Below, piece by piece: positions 23,291 to 34,505 of a DNA stretch of 64,000 nt. The stretch is from Eutreptiella sp. 'Long Island Sound 2002'. Taxonomy: Eukaryota > Euglenozoa > Euglenophyceae > Eutreptiales > Eutreptiaceae. Under the pieces are notes generated by a model. The model saw only the letters and a list, made by a program, of their open reading frames with translations. It was not told the origin of the DNA and made no database searches. The translations under genes and the position numbers were made by a program. The DNA is taken from positions 40,612,064 to 40,676,063 of the forward strand of contig OZ038389.1 of assembly GCA_964036045.1 (NCBI GenBank). The letters run 5' to 3'. Within the stretch, counting starts at the first letter, position 1. Every line of letters starts with the position of its first letter.

Positions 23291-24757
23291 GCCCCGATTC
23301 TCACGCGGTCAGTACGCGTGCCCAAGACGACGCCGGATCTCGATCTCACTGTGCCATGAGACCCCCCCCCCCCCGCAAATCAGCCAAACATGAAGGCTAT
23401 GTACGTTGCGCCCAGACATGCCAGGGCACAAACCCGATGCCTCTAGCCTAAATGGCAGGGTGACGTCCTCTGTCGATAAATCGTGGCAACAAACACAAAA
23501 GGGAACAGAAACATGTCATCGCGGGGGGAGGGAATTCCAAGGGGGGGGTAATGCAGGTCCAAAAAATAACCTTTTTTCCAACATTTATTTTACATTTGAT
23601 TTGCAACCAACCTGCCTTGGCTGCCAGCAACCTCGCCGGGCACCCAGGGTGCTGCGCAGCAGCAACTGCAACCATTGTCTACTGCGAGTCCACCACGGAG
23701 AGGCGGTCAGTCACATGCGATAGAACCGCCCGCAGGCAGACTCCAAAGTCCCCAGAAGCTACGAAATACCTGACGCCATAGCCGCACACCACACCATACA
23801 GATCACGGACAGAAGGGATGGACCCGCCAGCCCAGTACGGGACTGGGGAAGAGCCACCACTCTGAGGTCCACCACCATTGTGGTGCTCCTGGCCGGCGTC
23901 CAAATCATCTGCAGCTGTCCGCAGCCAGCCTCAGCAGGCCTGAGCAGTGTGGCCGGCTGCCGGAACATCGCAATGCACGGCAGGTGCTGTTATGCATGGT
24001 TTGCAAGGTCCAAGTCAACGAAGACCATTTTAACCGTCAATTTCAATCCCCAAAAAACTGAATGCTCACCACAGTGTGATACTTCACAGGATGTGACCTT
24101 GGATCCACAGTGCTGAGTAGCGTTAAAAAACACTGACTCAGCCTCAACTTGTCTAGAACACTGCCTCCTAAGGAGCACAATGCAAGATGCCATGGACCAT
24201 TCTGTGTTGCTCCCCTACACCCCACAAAGGCTTTGTCTTGGATTCTTAGACGTTCCAAATCACTCATAGGTTGGAAAGGGTATAAGAATTGGCTGAGTTC
24301 CACATTATGTTTTTTTGGGCCAGACCTGGGTAAGCTGGCAGAGCCCTCTTACCAGACAGTACTCAAGAGAGCTCTCGGAATCAGGAATCTGAGCAGTCCA
24401 TGGCTAGGATTGTCCCACAGCTCAGTGTGGTAGCGGACATGACACGCAGGCAGGGCAAGCTAAATCTGAAACCAGAAGATGCAGTGGGGACCTCCACGCC
24501 CGTAGGGATCCCAAGGTGCTATTGGAGCACGTAGAAGATTGAAGGTTGAAACGAATCCGCGGGTTGCATTGCATACAAGATCAGCACTACAGAGGGAGGG
24601 GGAGACGACATTCAGACATGGGTCACTATTAACTGCAGCTGAGAACAGTGCTGTCCTAATTTCAGTTTAGAGTAAGTGGGGACGGTGACACACAGTAGAG
24701 AACTGAGGGGAGCAAGAACCCAAGTGAGGTTACGGCGCGCTGGAGGGCGGCATTCCA
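23291..24757. repeat. Inverted repeat IR-C, left copy
   Basis: About 1.47 kb whose reverse complement recurs at 45,210-46,682. Its outer end starts at ccccgattctcacgcggtc and its inner end at gcggcattccac. The inner 450 bp are a separate dispersed element (24,305-24,757). The C-run near 23,361 differs in length between copies. Open frames here are conserved only because the copies are close relatives; no protein family is recognised. Confidence 0.9.
24305..24757 (-). repeat. Dispersed SINE-like element of about 450 bp, inverted copy
   Basis: On the minus strand it runs from gtggaatgccgccctccagc to gtctggcccaaaaaaac, that is, it ends in a short A-run. A full plus-strand copy is at 45,208-45,661, and pieces are at 43,046-43,230 and 44,565-44,895. 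Dispersal and the A-rich 3' end suggest a short retroposon; no clear pol III box is seen. Confidence 0.55.
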
Positions 24758-25305
24758 CACACATTCTTGGTGGCTTTTGGATGATTATTGCTAATTCCTG
24801 GTGGCTTCTTCATGGTTGCTCTTAACCCTAATCAAGACTGAATATTGGGACCGAGCTGGTGGGGGAGGGAACATCAGCTATGACTCGTGAGGGACATCAA
24901 GAATGATTCACACATTGATGGCTCTTGACAAAGTGAAATCAGCTTGCAAGTGAACCCCATCACCACGAGGCCCACTTTCACTGCTTTTTGGACTTCTGAG
25001 GGGCCAAAATGCCCCAAAATGGGCTCAAAATGGGCTCATTTCACCCGTTTGTGCACCCCAAATGGTCTAGGATGATGTTTGGAAAAATGCGTTTTTGACC
25101 CATTTTTGACCCATTTTTTGTCCCAAAACAGCCCATTTTCAAGGCATTTTGGCATTTTCGGAGGACCAAAATGGGCCACCACAAGGTCAAAACGGTCCAA
25201 AAACACTTGTTTTAGCGTCGCACATCGTCTAGGATCATTTTTTAGAAAAGTCATCTTTTTGCCCCTTCTGGACCCTGTGGACCCATTTGGTGGCCAAAAG
25301 GGGGG
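24758..25305. other. Anonymous DNA with repeated aaaatgggc words
   Basis: 24,760-24,850 is a diverged copy of the cttggtggcttc...gggctttggatggttg sequence seen at 26,393-26,480. 24,990-25,215 is dominated by the words ccaaaatg and aaaatgggc; similar word use appears at 25,860-25,900 and 49,600-50,020. No gene seen. Confidence 0.4.
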
Positions 25306-25806
25306 AAACCAATGAAAAAGTGACGATTTTCATCATGGAGAAGACATTGGAACAGATTTTTGTTGACAAAAAGTGTATCTATTGTGTTGATGGAGCTCCA
25401 TCACCACACTGTATAGGAAGTAACGGCAACCATCCAAAGCCCACTAGGAATTAATAGCAACCAACCAAAAAGTACTAGAAACAAACAGAAGCCATATAGA
25501 AGCCACCAAGATTTAGTAGCAACCAAGTTAGGGTTAGGAGTTGAGTTAGGAGTTAGGTCACCGAGCTGGTGGAACCAGTCTTGGTTTTATAACCCTTTTT
25601 AGTGTCTAGGGTGGACCTACCAGGTTTAGCAGCAGCAAGCAAGCAAGCAAGCAGCAAGCAGCAAGCAAGCAAGCAGCACGCGCGAAATGGGAAAAAATCA
25701 GAACTCCATCGTGGTGCTTTGGATTTGGTTGAAATTTTGGTGCATGATACCTATGGGTGTGAAGTACAATCACACAAAGTTTGAGCGAGAAACTCGACGG
25801 TGGCGG
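25306..25806 (+). repeat. Inverted partner of the duplicated repeat at 26.7-27.3 kb
   Basis: This segment is the reverse complement of 26,720-27,245. It includes an AAGC/AGC simple-sequence tract at about 25,630-25,677 and a ttagggttagg stretch at 25,527. The two arms flank a core of about 400 bp plus an extra copy of the arm. Confidence 0.85.
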
Positions 25807-26217
25807 CCGGGAACGGGATTCGCAAGTGGCGGACCTCAGTTTCAAAAACTGCAGTTTAGGGCCAAAAACAACCATTTTTGGGCCAAAAAAGCCCTGGAAC
25901 ACATTCAAAACGGCCAAACGAAGGGAAACGGTGGGTACACTCCACGTGCCGCTTGACTTCCCCGTGTCAACGAGCTCTTTGCGGCCCTCTAACTCCATGA
26001 TATGCCGCGGAAACGGCCCAAAAAGGCCCCCAGAAGCTCCAAATGCCGACAGCCACAAACCAAGAATAGGCCATATCTTTGGCTACATGGCTCAAAATGC
26101 GATTCCGAGGGCACCTACTCCACCCGCAACCCCCCCACTTTTTGTGGTTTCCACCCCTCAGAATTGCCCAAACGGACGCCTAGACCCCAATACCTAGGCC
26201 CACTAGGCTGCGGCAAG

Positions 26218-26719
26218 CGTGCTGCTAATGCTTGCTTGCTTGCTGCTTGCTGCTTGCTTGCTTGCTTGCTGCTGCTAAACCTGGTAGGTCCACCCTAGAC
26301 ACTAAAAAGGGTTATAAAACCAAGACTGGTTCCACCAGCTCGGTGACCTAACTCCTAACTCAACTCCTAACCCTAACTTGGTTGCTACTAAATCTTGGTG
26401 GCTTCTATATGGCTTCTGTTTGTTTCTAGTACTTTTTGGTTGGTTGCTATTAATTCCTAGTGGGCTTTGGATGGTTGCCGTTACTTCCTATACAGTGTGG
26501 TGATGGAGCTCCATCAACACAATAGATACACTTTTTGTCAACAAAAATCTGTTCCAATGTCTTCTCCATGATGAAAATCGTCACTTTTTCATTGGTTTCC
26601 CCCCTTTTGGCCACCGTTGCAAAGACATGGCAATGCTCCCTATTCTTAGCATTCTTTTTCATTACCCATGGCTGAAAATCACTTCCAAACAGACAGCATT
26701 GGGTTGCACTTGCAAGCAA
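26218..26719 (-). repeat. 502-bp direct duplication, copy 1
   Basis: From cgtgctgctaatgcttgc to gcacttgcaagcaa. The same sequence recurs exactly 626 bp downstream with no length change and no difference that I could see. It contains a TTGC/CTTGCTG simple tract at its start. Confidence 0.9.
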
Positions 26720-26843
26720 GCCACCGTCGAGTTTCTCGCTCAAACTTTGTGTGATTGTACTTCACACCCATAGGTATCATGCACCAAAATTTCAACCAAA
26801 TCCAAAGCACCACGACGGAGTTCTGATTTTTTCCCATTTCGCG

Positions 26844-27345
26844 CGTGCTGCTAATGCTTGCTTGCTTGCTGCTTGCTGCTTGCTTGCTTGCTTGCTGCTG
26901 CTAAACCTGGTAGGTCCACCCTAGACACTAAAAAGGGTTATAAAACCAAGACTGGTTCCACCAGCTCGGTGACCTAACTCCTAACTCAACTCCTAACCCT
27001 AACTTGGTTGCTACTAAATCTTGGTGGCTTCTATATGGCTTCTGTTTGTTTCTAGTACTTTTTGGTTGGTTGCTATTAATTCCTAGTGGGCTTTGGATGG
27101 TTGCCGTTACTTCCTATACAGTGTGGTGATGGAGCTCCATCAACACAATAGATACACTTTTTGTCAACAAAAATCTGTTCCAATGTCTTCTCCATGATGA
27201 AAATCGTCACTTTTTCATTGGTTTCCCCCCTTTTGGCCACCGTTGCAAAGACATGGCAATGCTCCCTATTCTTAGCATTCTTTTTCATTACCCATGGCTG
27301 AAAATCACTTCCAAACAGACAGCATTGGGTTGCACTTGCAAGCAA
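26844..27345 (-). repeat. 502-bp direct duplication, copy 2
   Basis: Second copy of 26,218-26,719. The 124 bp between the copies are the inverted form of 25,682-25,806. Only this copy continues in frame into unique sequence at its right end (see 27,076-27,387), so it probably lies in the ancestral context. Confidence 0.9.
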
Positions 27346-27387
27346 AATATTGGTATGATCAGGAGGAACTACCACAAGCATGATCAA
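27076..27387 (-). CDS. Hypothetical protein or exon, 103 aa
   Basis: A minus-strand frame beginning MIMLVVVPPDHTN and containing SATQCCLFGSDFQPWV, CHVFATVAKRGETNEKV and FIMEKTLEQIFVDKKCIYC. Residue composition looks protein-like (mixed hydrophobic and charged, four spaced Cys), unlike the satellite frames. I do not recognise a family. The duplication at 26,450-26,743 carries the same last 84 residues fused to a different start (MSEKLDGG). It could be a transposon-encoded exon or chance; no splice partners were identified. Confidence 0.25.
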   Translation of the reverse strand: MIMLVVVPPDHTNILLASATQCCLFGSDFQPWVMKKNAKNREHCHVFATVAKRGETNEKVTIFIMEKTLEQIFVDKKCIYCVDGAPSPHCIGSNGNHPKPTRN

Positions 27388-28680
27388 GCCCCCTTTTGCC
27401 TTTGCAATTGCAGCACAATCACATCACGTTGCATTTCTAACCACAAAAACTGTGGTCAGAAAAAACCAGGAAAGCGACGGTCCGACAGGCTCCCGTGCTT
27501 GGACAAAGCAGTGCTTGCGGAACAAAGGGGGGGGGGGGGGTAACTTAAAGATGAGTGAAAATAGGTCAAAACAGGCATAAATGGGTAAATATTGAGCTCT
27601 GCCACACACCCGAATGAAGAATAACCTCCTAAACAACTGGCATCAAACAACGGCAATGCTCCCAATACCACAAATATGGGTCGGTCTTTGGTACAGCAGA
27701 ATATGAAATGTGCGCATAGCGTGCCATGCACCCTCAAAGCCATGCAGACTAATTACATTCACATGTAAGCAGCAAACTCAGGAACACTACCTTTATGGCC
27801 CCATAGTTGACAGCTGCCATTTCCTTTATCCTCAGTGGAGACAGTTTTGCTGTCCCCAAACAAACTTTGGCAAACATCCAGAAACCTCCGTTGCCAGTTT
27901 ACAGCACCCGTGAAATATGAAAGGAGGGGCTGGCGTAAAGGGGGGGTGGTTTCTCCCTCTCATCATTCAGTGTAACCCAGTGGACAGCTATGGTAGTTTG
28001 CATTGAACTACTCACTCCAGCCCACTTGCAATGTCATCCTCACCTTTCATTGCTTTGTTGGCACCACCAAAAGACATGTTGCCTGGTGCTGTACCCACTG
28101 CTGCTGCATCCTGCATGGGGGTGTCACATGCCTCTTTTTATCTGACATTTCGTTTGTGCCTGCTCTGTCTCATGTAACAAAACACAGACCTTGGGCAGGT
28201 TTCCATTTACTGTGCATGCACATCTTGTGACTATATGTGTGCACGTACCCAGAGGGTTGCGCTTTGGGCCCGCTGCCTGCCCTGAGCAGCATTCGAGCTT
28301 TTTGCAGGACCTCCAATCCCACCACGAGCTTTCAAAGATGGTCTGATTGTCTCAATGTAGTTTGGAGAAGAACCAAATCTATTGCAGAATAGACCCCCAT
28401 CTCCACCGCCACAGCCTTATCGCACACAACACCTTCTCAAAACGAAGTGCTATTCCATCCATTTTGGAACCATGGATTTAGCTGGACTTTTTTATTTGAA
28501 TAGAGACCTGAATAATGTGCAGTGGTTGAGGATGTCACCAAAATTTTTGTGGCATGCAGTTCTCATCCCACTCCCTAGTAACTGTGCGGGAGCCCCCTGT
28601 GCAGGAGCCCCATGCAACCAATTGTTTCTGTTGCTGGAGGGTTGGAGCTCAAGCTGTTGATGCTTGCATGGCTGTCCAAG
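27388..28680. other. Anonymous DNA between repeats
   Basis: No gene or repeat recognised on either strand. A G13 run is at about 27,528-27,540. Several 60-100 codon frames exist in overlapping phases without family resemblance. Confidence 0.4.
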
Positions 28681-30172
28681 CAGCAAGCAAGTACAATTGA
28701 AGCTTATGGGTGGTTCAACTGTGTCTAATTGACAGTGCTTTGCAGACACACGAGTGCATCTCTTGCTTGGCAGTCTTGAAAATGTGCCACAACATCACCA
28801 CATCCAGGAGCCACTGCCGAATATGTTGGCATCGTAGTTTGTGCAATCCGGCCCAACACCGTGAAACACAGCATGCCAACAATTTACACCAATGGTACTG
28901 GACAATAGACCTGGTGCCCGGGATAGGGCCCTTAAAGGGCCCAAAAACCGAACCACTGCACAGCCATTGATGCAAAACGTGCACTGGGTCACACGTGCCA
29001 AGACAGACAGGATCAGAAATCTGTGCTAACGTCCAGCCATAGGAAGAGGGGGCAAAACCACAAAAATATACATCAAACTTCCAAATTGTTGCCATGAACT
29101 TTGAACTTTATCAGCTGTTTTACATCCACTGATTTTGGAAACAATTCATAATTACACCCTAACTTTTACTGAAAACACCCAATTCTGAAACGTAGTGTGC
29201 GCCTTCCCCCGGAACAACTTCGATCCTGAACAACAAAATATCCTTAATGTTCCTCACACAGATTACGACTCCCAAATCACAATTTCCCACAGACACCACA
29301 TCAACAACACAAGCAGATTCGTAGCAGAACATGTCTAAGCAGCCATGGCCTTTTGAAAGGGGCTTCCTGCCACAATAGAATCACTGAATATGCACTCGCG
29401 CATCCAAAGTACAGTGTGCATCCCTTGATTCGGTCTTCGGTCTGTGTTCTGGTTCCCACCCTTATTGCACTGGTCTTATTGTTTTGCCTTTAGGCAGTGC
29501 CATCTTCTAGCCGATTGGAGGGCATATATTGATCTGCAATCGTTCGTCGAAATTGAGTAGACTTGGCCTACCACGTTGGGTAAGGCGCTACTTCAATTTA
29601 GGCAGTGAGTAGAGAGCAGTGCTGCATTACAACAGGGGTCCTCGTTGAAAAGGGCAGAAAGCCCATGAAATCATTTGAGAGGACTTGGAACAGGGGGGGG
29701 GGGGGGGGCGAGGCCATGATCATCACTCTGTAGAATCAGGAGACGCTGAGAGGAGGAAGCAGGGTCATCCTGCACAGTTTGACCATTCTAATGCAGCGCT
29801 ATAGGGGAGGGTGAAACATGGTTCAGATGGGTTCCGATTGGGGGTCGGAGGAGTTTCGCCCCACCACCAACGGGAACCCCAATAGCCTGGATGTGGGGTC
29901 CAGCCAGGACCCCCCAGGGGAGGGGATCCAGCCAGGACCCGACCTCCTGCTGGAATTGTTCAGGGAGCCCTGCACACATGTTACGATGCATTGCTGATCT
30001 ACGCGCTGTACATGGTCAAAACTTGGATTTGGGATGAGACTTAGTGTGCACAAATGCAACCTGGCATCGGCACACACCAAAGGCTCGGGCCTGTTTGTGT
30101 CGGTCCGGCTCCACATGGGCCACATTTGAGTGCATGGTATCGAAAACGAGTGTGTGCACAGCGAGGGACTGC
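28681..30172 (-). repeat. Repeat A, left copy
   Basis: About 1.49 kb. The reverse complement recurs at 47,404-48,913, and the end adjoining repeat B recurs at 35,686-35,943, where the scaffold gap cuts it. The boundary at 28,681 is gcaagtacaattgaagctt. The copies differ by small indels, including a 25-bp insertion near 47,570 and a G/C run of variable length near 29,693-29,708. Confidence 0.92.
28715..29095 (-). CDS. Hypothetical 126-aa frame in repeat A (left copy)
   Basis: Reads MATIWKFDVYFCGFAPSSYG and ends KALSIRHS, Cys- and Trp-rich. The right copy (48,504-48,884) keeps the whole frame with few substitutions (MERIWKF at the start). A second frame across the same DNA is also open for 68 codons in both copies, so openness is weak evidence. 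It could be an exon of a transposon protein. Family unknown. Confidence 0.22.
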   Translation of the reverse strand: MATIWKFDVYFCGFAPSSYGWTLAQISDPVCLGTCDPVHVLHQWLCSGSVFGPFKGPIPGTRSIVQYHWCKLLACCVSRCWAGLHKLRCQHIRQWLLDVVMLWHIFKTAKQEMHSCVCKALSIRHS

Positions 30173-30351
30173 TCCCTCCCCAGGGCGAGTTGATTTCGTA
30201 TATATATTGTGTAGGTTATATAAACAGGAGATGTGCCGTAACCAATCATTCTATGTGCGCTCGCTGTGCGAGTGATTGTCGCTGGGTGTGCATCAGCAAT
30301 TGGCCCTGATGGTGTGTTTCAGTGCCTGGCATCTGATTGACATCGGCTGGT
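30173..30351 (+). repeat. Repeat B, left copy
   Basis: About 180 bp from ctccccagggcgagttg to gacatcggctgg. It contains tatatatattgtgtagg and a TATA-like ttatataaacagg. Copies: about 35,505-35,685 (reverse complement, as expected from the palindrome) and 47,222-47,403 (same orientation as here, although the adjoining repeat A there is inverted). Confidence 0.88.
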
Positions 30352-30383
30352 GCAAAACACCAAGATGTGGTAAGGGTAATAAT

Positions 30384-30452
30384 GGTTGCGGAGGGGTTCG
30401 AACCCACGAACCCAAGTTGAATGCCGCAGTGGCTAACCACTGAGACAACCTA
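30384..30452 (-). tRNA. tRNA-like sequence (degenerate), left arm
   Basis: On the minus strand there is a good B box (GGTTCGAACCC) and an A-box-like TGTCTCAGTGG about 43 bases upstream, the spacing expected in a tRNA gene. Possible acceptor halves GGTTGTC and CGCAACC pair at five or six positions, but the D and anticodon stems do not fold and the element is about five bases short. It is more likely a tRNA pseudogene or a tRNA-derived retroposon head than a working tRNA; no anticodon can be named. Confidence 0.4.
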
Positions 30453-30539
30453 CCGCTTACAAGAAGTGTAATTACTTACTAATTTAAATCAACCCGGAAC
30501 TTTCTGACTTGTGGGTTTCCCACTTTGTCAGTTCCTAGT

Positions 30540-31351
30540 CCCTGGGATAGTGAAAGAACCGGCTCCCTCCGTATCAAAGCCCAGCCCAACGCCCAGCATG
30601 GAGGCGTCCATAATAAATGTGAAGGGATGAACACGATTGTCATCCAAGTCGAGCGTGGACACGAACGCACTATTGTTCAAAGCCGCAGCGAAGCCCTAAA
30701 CCGAACTGTAAGCATTGAAACCCGCAACAACACGGGAAGGATGTAGTCTTTTGGGTTCATACACCTTGCGAATCACTTGTAGGTGAGCGAGTGTTACGGA
30801 ACGTATTCTCTTTCATTACATCGTATGTGTCCACGAAACACGGGAACGAACGTAGACACCACATCTCGACCTCTTTTGTAATTACGGGTGCACCCATTGC
30901 CCACAATCCGCAGCCCGGTGGCAAAAACTTCACCTCAAACATGCGGCGGAACATGTCTTTCGCCCTCGCTTGAGCCTGCGTGTGTCGTTGTGGAACGCAA
31001 TGCAAACTATTGGCAATGGCTCGAAGGCCGTTGCTAGGTTGTGACGGCTCGATGACACACGTAGCACAAACGAAGCTACACAACAAAATGGCATGAATGG
31101 CAACACTCGGAGGGCGAAGGTGAACGTGGCACTACCTCATCTTCGTCCCAAGTGCAATGCAACTTGTTCACCACATAGTGTTGCAAGATTTCGAATGCTC
31201 CCTCGACGACGCGCTCCACGGTGTCCACCCAAAGTTCCGTTTCTCCGTTCTCTTTCGCCCGCGCGACGAACGCACGGTCCAAACGGAACCGTACATCTAT
31301 AGTGTGGTGAGGCGGAAAACGTGAAACAATGCCATGCGGACCCGAAGCCAC
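30540..31351 (-). pseudogene. nrdJ: Class II (B12-dependent) ribonucleotide reductase, 5' fragment, left copy
   Basis: Class II ribonucleotide reductase makes deoxyribonucleotides using adenosylcobalamin. Three exons are visible on the minus strand: exon a 31,136-31,351 (ends FEILQHYVVNKLHCTWDEDE), exon b 30,871-30,975 (35 codons, with KFLPPGCGLWAMGAP), exon c 30,540-30,695 (ALNNSAFVST, then FIMDASMLGVGLGFDTEGAG). Introns of 160 and 175 bp begin GT and end AG, and both junctions keep phase 0. The GLWAMG and PFxFxMD..MLGVGxGFDTxGAG patterns match RTPR-type enzymes. In family members an active-site Cys follows NN; here it is Ser. The catalytic centre and C-terminus are missing: after exon c the sequence turns into the tRNA-like element. 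Exon a may begin at a splice acceptor near 31,297, and further 5' exons may lie upstream. Probably a gene fragment. Confidence 0.8.
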
Positions 31352-32829
31352 ATCGTAGTCAAATCAAGATGGTTGTGGGGAGCTGGAAACGATCTTGGGT
31401 TCACCATCGACACGCCATGTTAGTGGCGGGTCCCGAGGGGCCCAGGCATTGCATTGTATTACTGCCATGGCCCATTTGTCCCAGGAACGTTGCGCCGAAA
31501 ATGTATCCGTGTTTGTTGACACCGCGCCTACAACACACCTTCAGGCAATGGGGTGCCGAGATGCCCCCCGTAAAATTTGGTTGGCGGCGCATATACGTCC
31601 GATGTCGACCTCACGCGTTTGTTCGGGGTGTTGGACACTTTTGGAGGACACGGAAAGTGCACTTCCGCAACAACTCATAGGAGGGGAAAAAAAGCATCCT
31701 GCGTTGCGTCGTCCGGATCAACCCGGGCATTATGCACGAGGGAACCAAAGGCATCTTTGAGAGTACAATAACATGATCACATATTGTGCCATGTGCGGGA
31801 GGCGCACAAAGCCCTTGGTGCGGTATTGCATACCGATGCATCACAACATTCTCGCCATAGAGAGCAAATTTTTGCGCGGGGAATAAACACCCTGCCGAAC
31901 AAGTGGATAAAGACCAAAAAAAAACACCTTCAAAAGGCCACAAGGCATTAATTCTCTCATCGGCAACATCGGGTGTACTTCCATTTTGAAAGGCAATTGT
32001 TCGGAGTCGTGATTCACCCACGTTGCCTTGCGAGCACCACACTTCGAAACCACACAACGGTTGTGAGGGCCAAGCCTACTCCCCAAACCAACGGGGGAGA
32101 CAATAAATTGACCTGTAAATTGACCAGGTCAAGGTTTTTGGAGAGCTCCCGAATTCATACAATTTCCTGTTTTAATTTTGCACAGGCACTGAGATCACTG
32201 TGGTACGGGGTCATCCGTGGTAGACACACAATGCACACATCTCAATCAAGCTTTTTAGGATCTGCGCACACTGTTCTACATGCGGAATTATTGTGGAATT
32301 ATGCAGAATTCTGCCCCCTGATGGCCACTATACGTACCTACTGGACTTCAGTTGTCTGGCCGCACATGCATGCTAGCACGTCGCTTGAGCACCAATGACC
32401 CCTCCTCCTAGAGTTCCTAGAGTACTGGTAGACTCTAGCCTAGAGACCCATGCTCAGTGCCACTTCCTCCCCTCAGTACCGTACCACCAGTGACATTGTA
32501 GTTAATCCAATATGCGGGCGAGAATTTCAGAAGTATTATGCTTTTTCTGATAGCCCTGAATCGGGGCTACATCCTTGTGCATTTCAAGCCCGCACATAAG
32601 TTTATTTATGAATCCGTCAATTTTTGTATGACAGTGTGCTAAGGCATATGATAGAGGGTGAGGCTTGCAGAGTTTGTGCGATTTTTACCCAAGCAATTCG
32701 TATTGTAGTTTGTGTTTGGGCCATGGGATGTTACTGTCAATGCCCCATTCCAGTACTGCTAGTACTATTGTGTATTCAATTGTCTCCAGTGTAGCACTTG
32801 TACGACGGCTTGGGGCTGGCACGTGCCTT

Positions 32830-33005
32830 GAATGCGGACCTATGCGGGAAAATTTTTTATGGGTGCAACAAGGCTTCTTGCTCCTCCTAGTTGTGGCCTC
32901 ATTTTTCCTTTTCCATGTGCAACACAAAGTTTCTTGGCCTTGTGAATGCGGTTTTTCCCTGTGGCTTTCTCCAATTCATTACACTCGGCACGCTTAGCTT
33001 CCGTC
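32830..33005. other. Spacer of the giant palindrome
   Basis: 176 bp of single-copy sequence between the arms, from gaatgcggacctatgcggg to cttccgtc. A minus-strand frame (32,840-33,037) crosses from the right arm into it and reads LARALTEAKRAECNELEKAT, Lys/Ala-rich, possibly an exon remnant. Confidence 0.9.
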
Positions 33006-34505
33006 AAGGCACGTGCCAGCCCCAAGCCGTCGTACAAGTGCTACACTGGAGACAATTGAATACACAATAGTACTAGCAGTACTGGAATGGGGCATTGACA
33101 GTAACATCCCATGGGGCATTGACAGTAACATCCCATGGCCCAAACACAAACTACAATACGAATTGCTTGGGTAAAAATCGCACAAACTCTGCAAGCCTCA
33201 CCCTCTATCATATGCCTTAGCACACTGTCATACAAAAATTGACGGATTCATAAATAAACTTATGTGCGGGCTGAAATGCACAAGGATGTAGCCCCGATTC
33301 AGGGCTATCAGAAAAAGCATAATACTTCTGAAATTCTCGCCCGCATATTGGATTAACTACAATGTCATTGGTGGTACGGTACTGAGGGGAGGAAGTGGCA
33401 CTGAGCATGGGTCTCTAGGCTAGAGTCTACCAGTACTCTAGGAACTCTAGGAGGAGGGGTCATTGGTGCTCAAGCGACGTGCTAGCATGCATGTGCGGCC
33501 AGACAACTGAAGTCCAGTAGGTACGTATAGTGGCCATCAGGGGGCAGAATGCCGCATAATTCCACAATAATTCCGCATGTAGAACAGTGTGCGCAGATCC
33601 TAAAAAGCTTGATTGAGATGTGTGCATTGTGTGTCTACCACGGATGACCCCGTACCACAGTGATCTCAGTGCCTGTGTAAAATTAAAACAGGAAATTGTA
33701 TGAATTCGGGAGCTCTCCAAAAACCTTGACCTGGTCAATTTACAGGTCAATTTATTGTCTCCCCCGTTGGTTTGGGGAGTAGGCTTGGCCCTCACAACCG
33801 TTGTGTGGTTTCGAAGTGTGGTGCTCGCAAGGCATCGTGGGTGAATCACGACTCCGAACAATTGCCTTTCAAAATGGAAGTACACCCGATGTTGCCGATG
33901 AGAGAATTAATGCCTTGTGGCCTTTTGAAGGTGTTTTTTTTGGTCTTTATCCACTTGTTCGGCAGGGTGTTTATTCCCCGCGCAAAAATTTGCTCTCTAT
34001 GGCGAGAATGTTGTGATGCATCGGTATGCAATACCGCACCAAGGGCTTTGTGCGCCTCCCGCACATGGCACAATATGTGATCATGTTATTGTACTCTCAA
34101 AGATGCCTTTGGTTCCCTCGTGCATAATGCCCGGGTTGATCCGGACGACGCAACGCAGGATGCTTTTTTTCCCCTCCTATGAGTTGTTGCGGAAGTGCAC
34201 TTTCCGTGTCCTCCAAAAGTGTCCAACACCCCGAACAAACGCGTGAGGTCGACATCGGACGTATATGCGCCGCCAACCAAATTTTACGGGGGGCATCTCG
34301 GCACCCCATTGCCTGAAGGTGTGTTGTAGGCGCGGTGTCAACAAACGCGGATACATTTTCGGCGCAACGTTCCTGGGACAAATAGGCCATGGCAGTAATG
34401 CAATGCAATGCCTGGGCCCCTCGGGACCCGCCACTAACATGGCGTGTCGATGGTGAACCCAAGATCGTTTCCAGCTCCCCACAACCATCTTGATTTGACT
34501 ACGAT

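Larger units (their letters stand above)
29913..32829. repeat. Giant palindrome, left arm
   Basis: About 2.92 kb that is the reverse complement of 33,006-35,943. Coordinates of paired bases sum to about 65,835 near the centre and 65,856 further out, the change being a 24-bp duplication in the right arm. Content from outside in: end of repeat A, repeat B, tRNA-like sequence, three ribonucleotide reductase exons, then 1.4 kb of unassigned sequence. The outer limit is set by the scaffold gap in the other arm; repeat A itself extends to 28,681. Confidence 0.97.

Noticed and set aside
25520-25560. Telomere repeat (ttagggttagg and the inverted cctaaccctaac near 26,365 and 26,990)
   Set aside because: Only about two units, degenerate, and inside an interspersed repeat copied three times. 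It is not an array.
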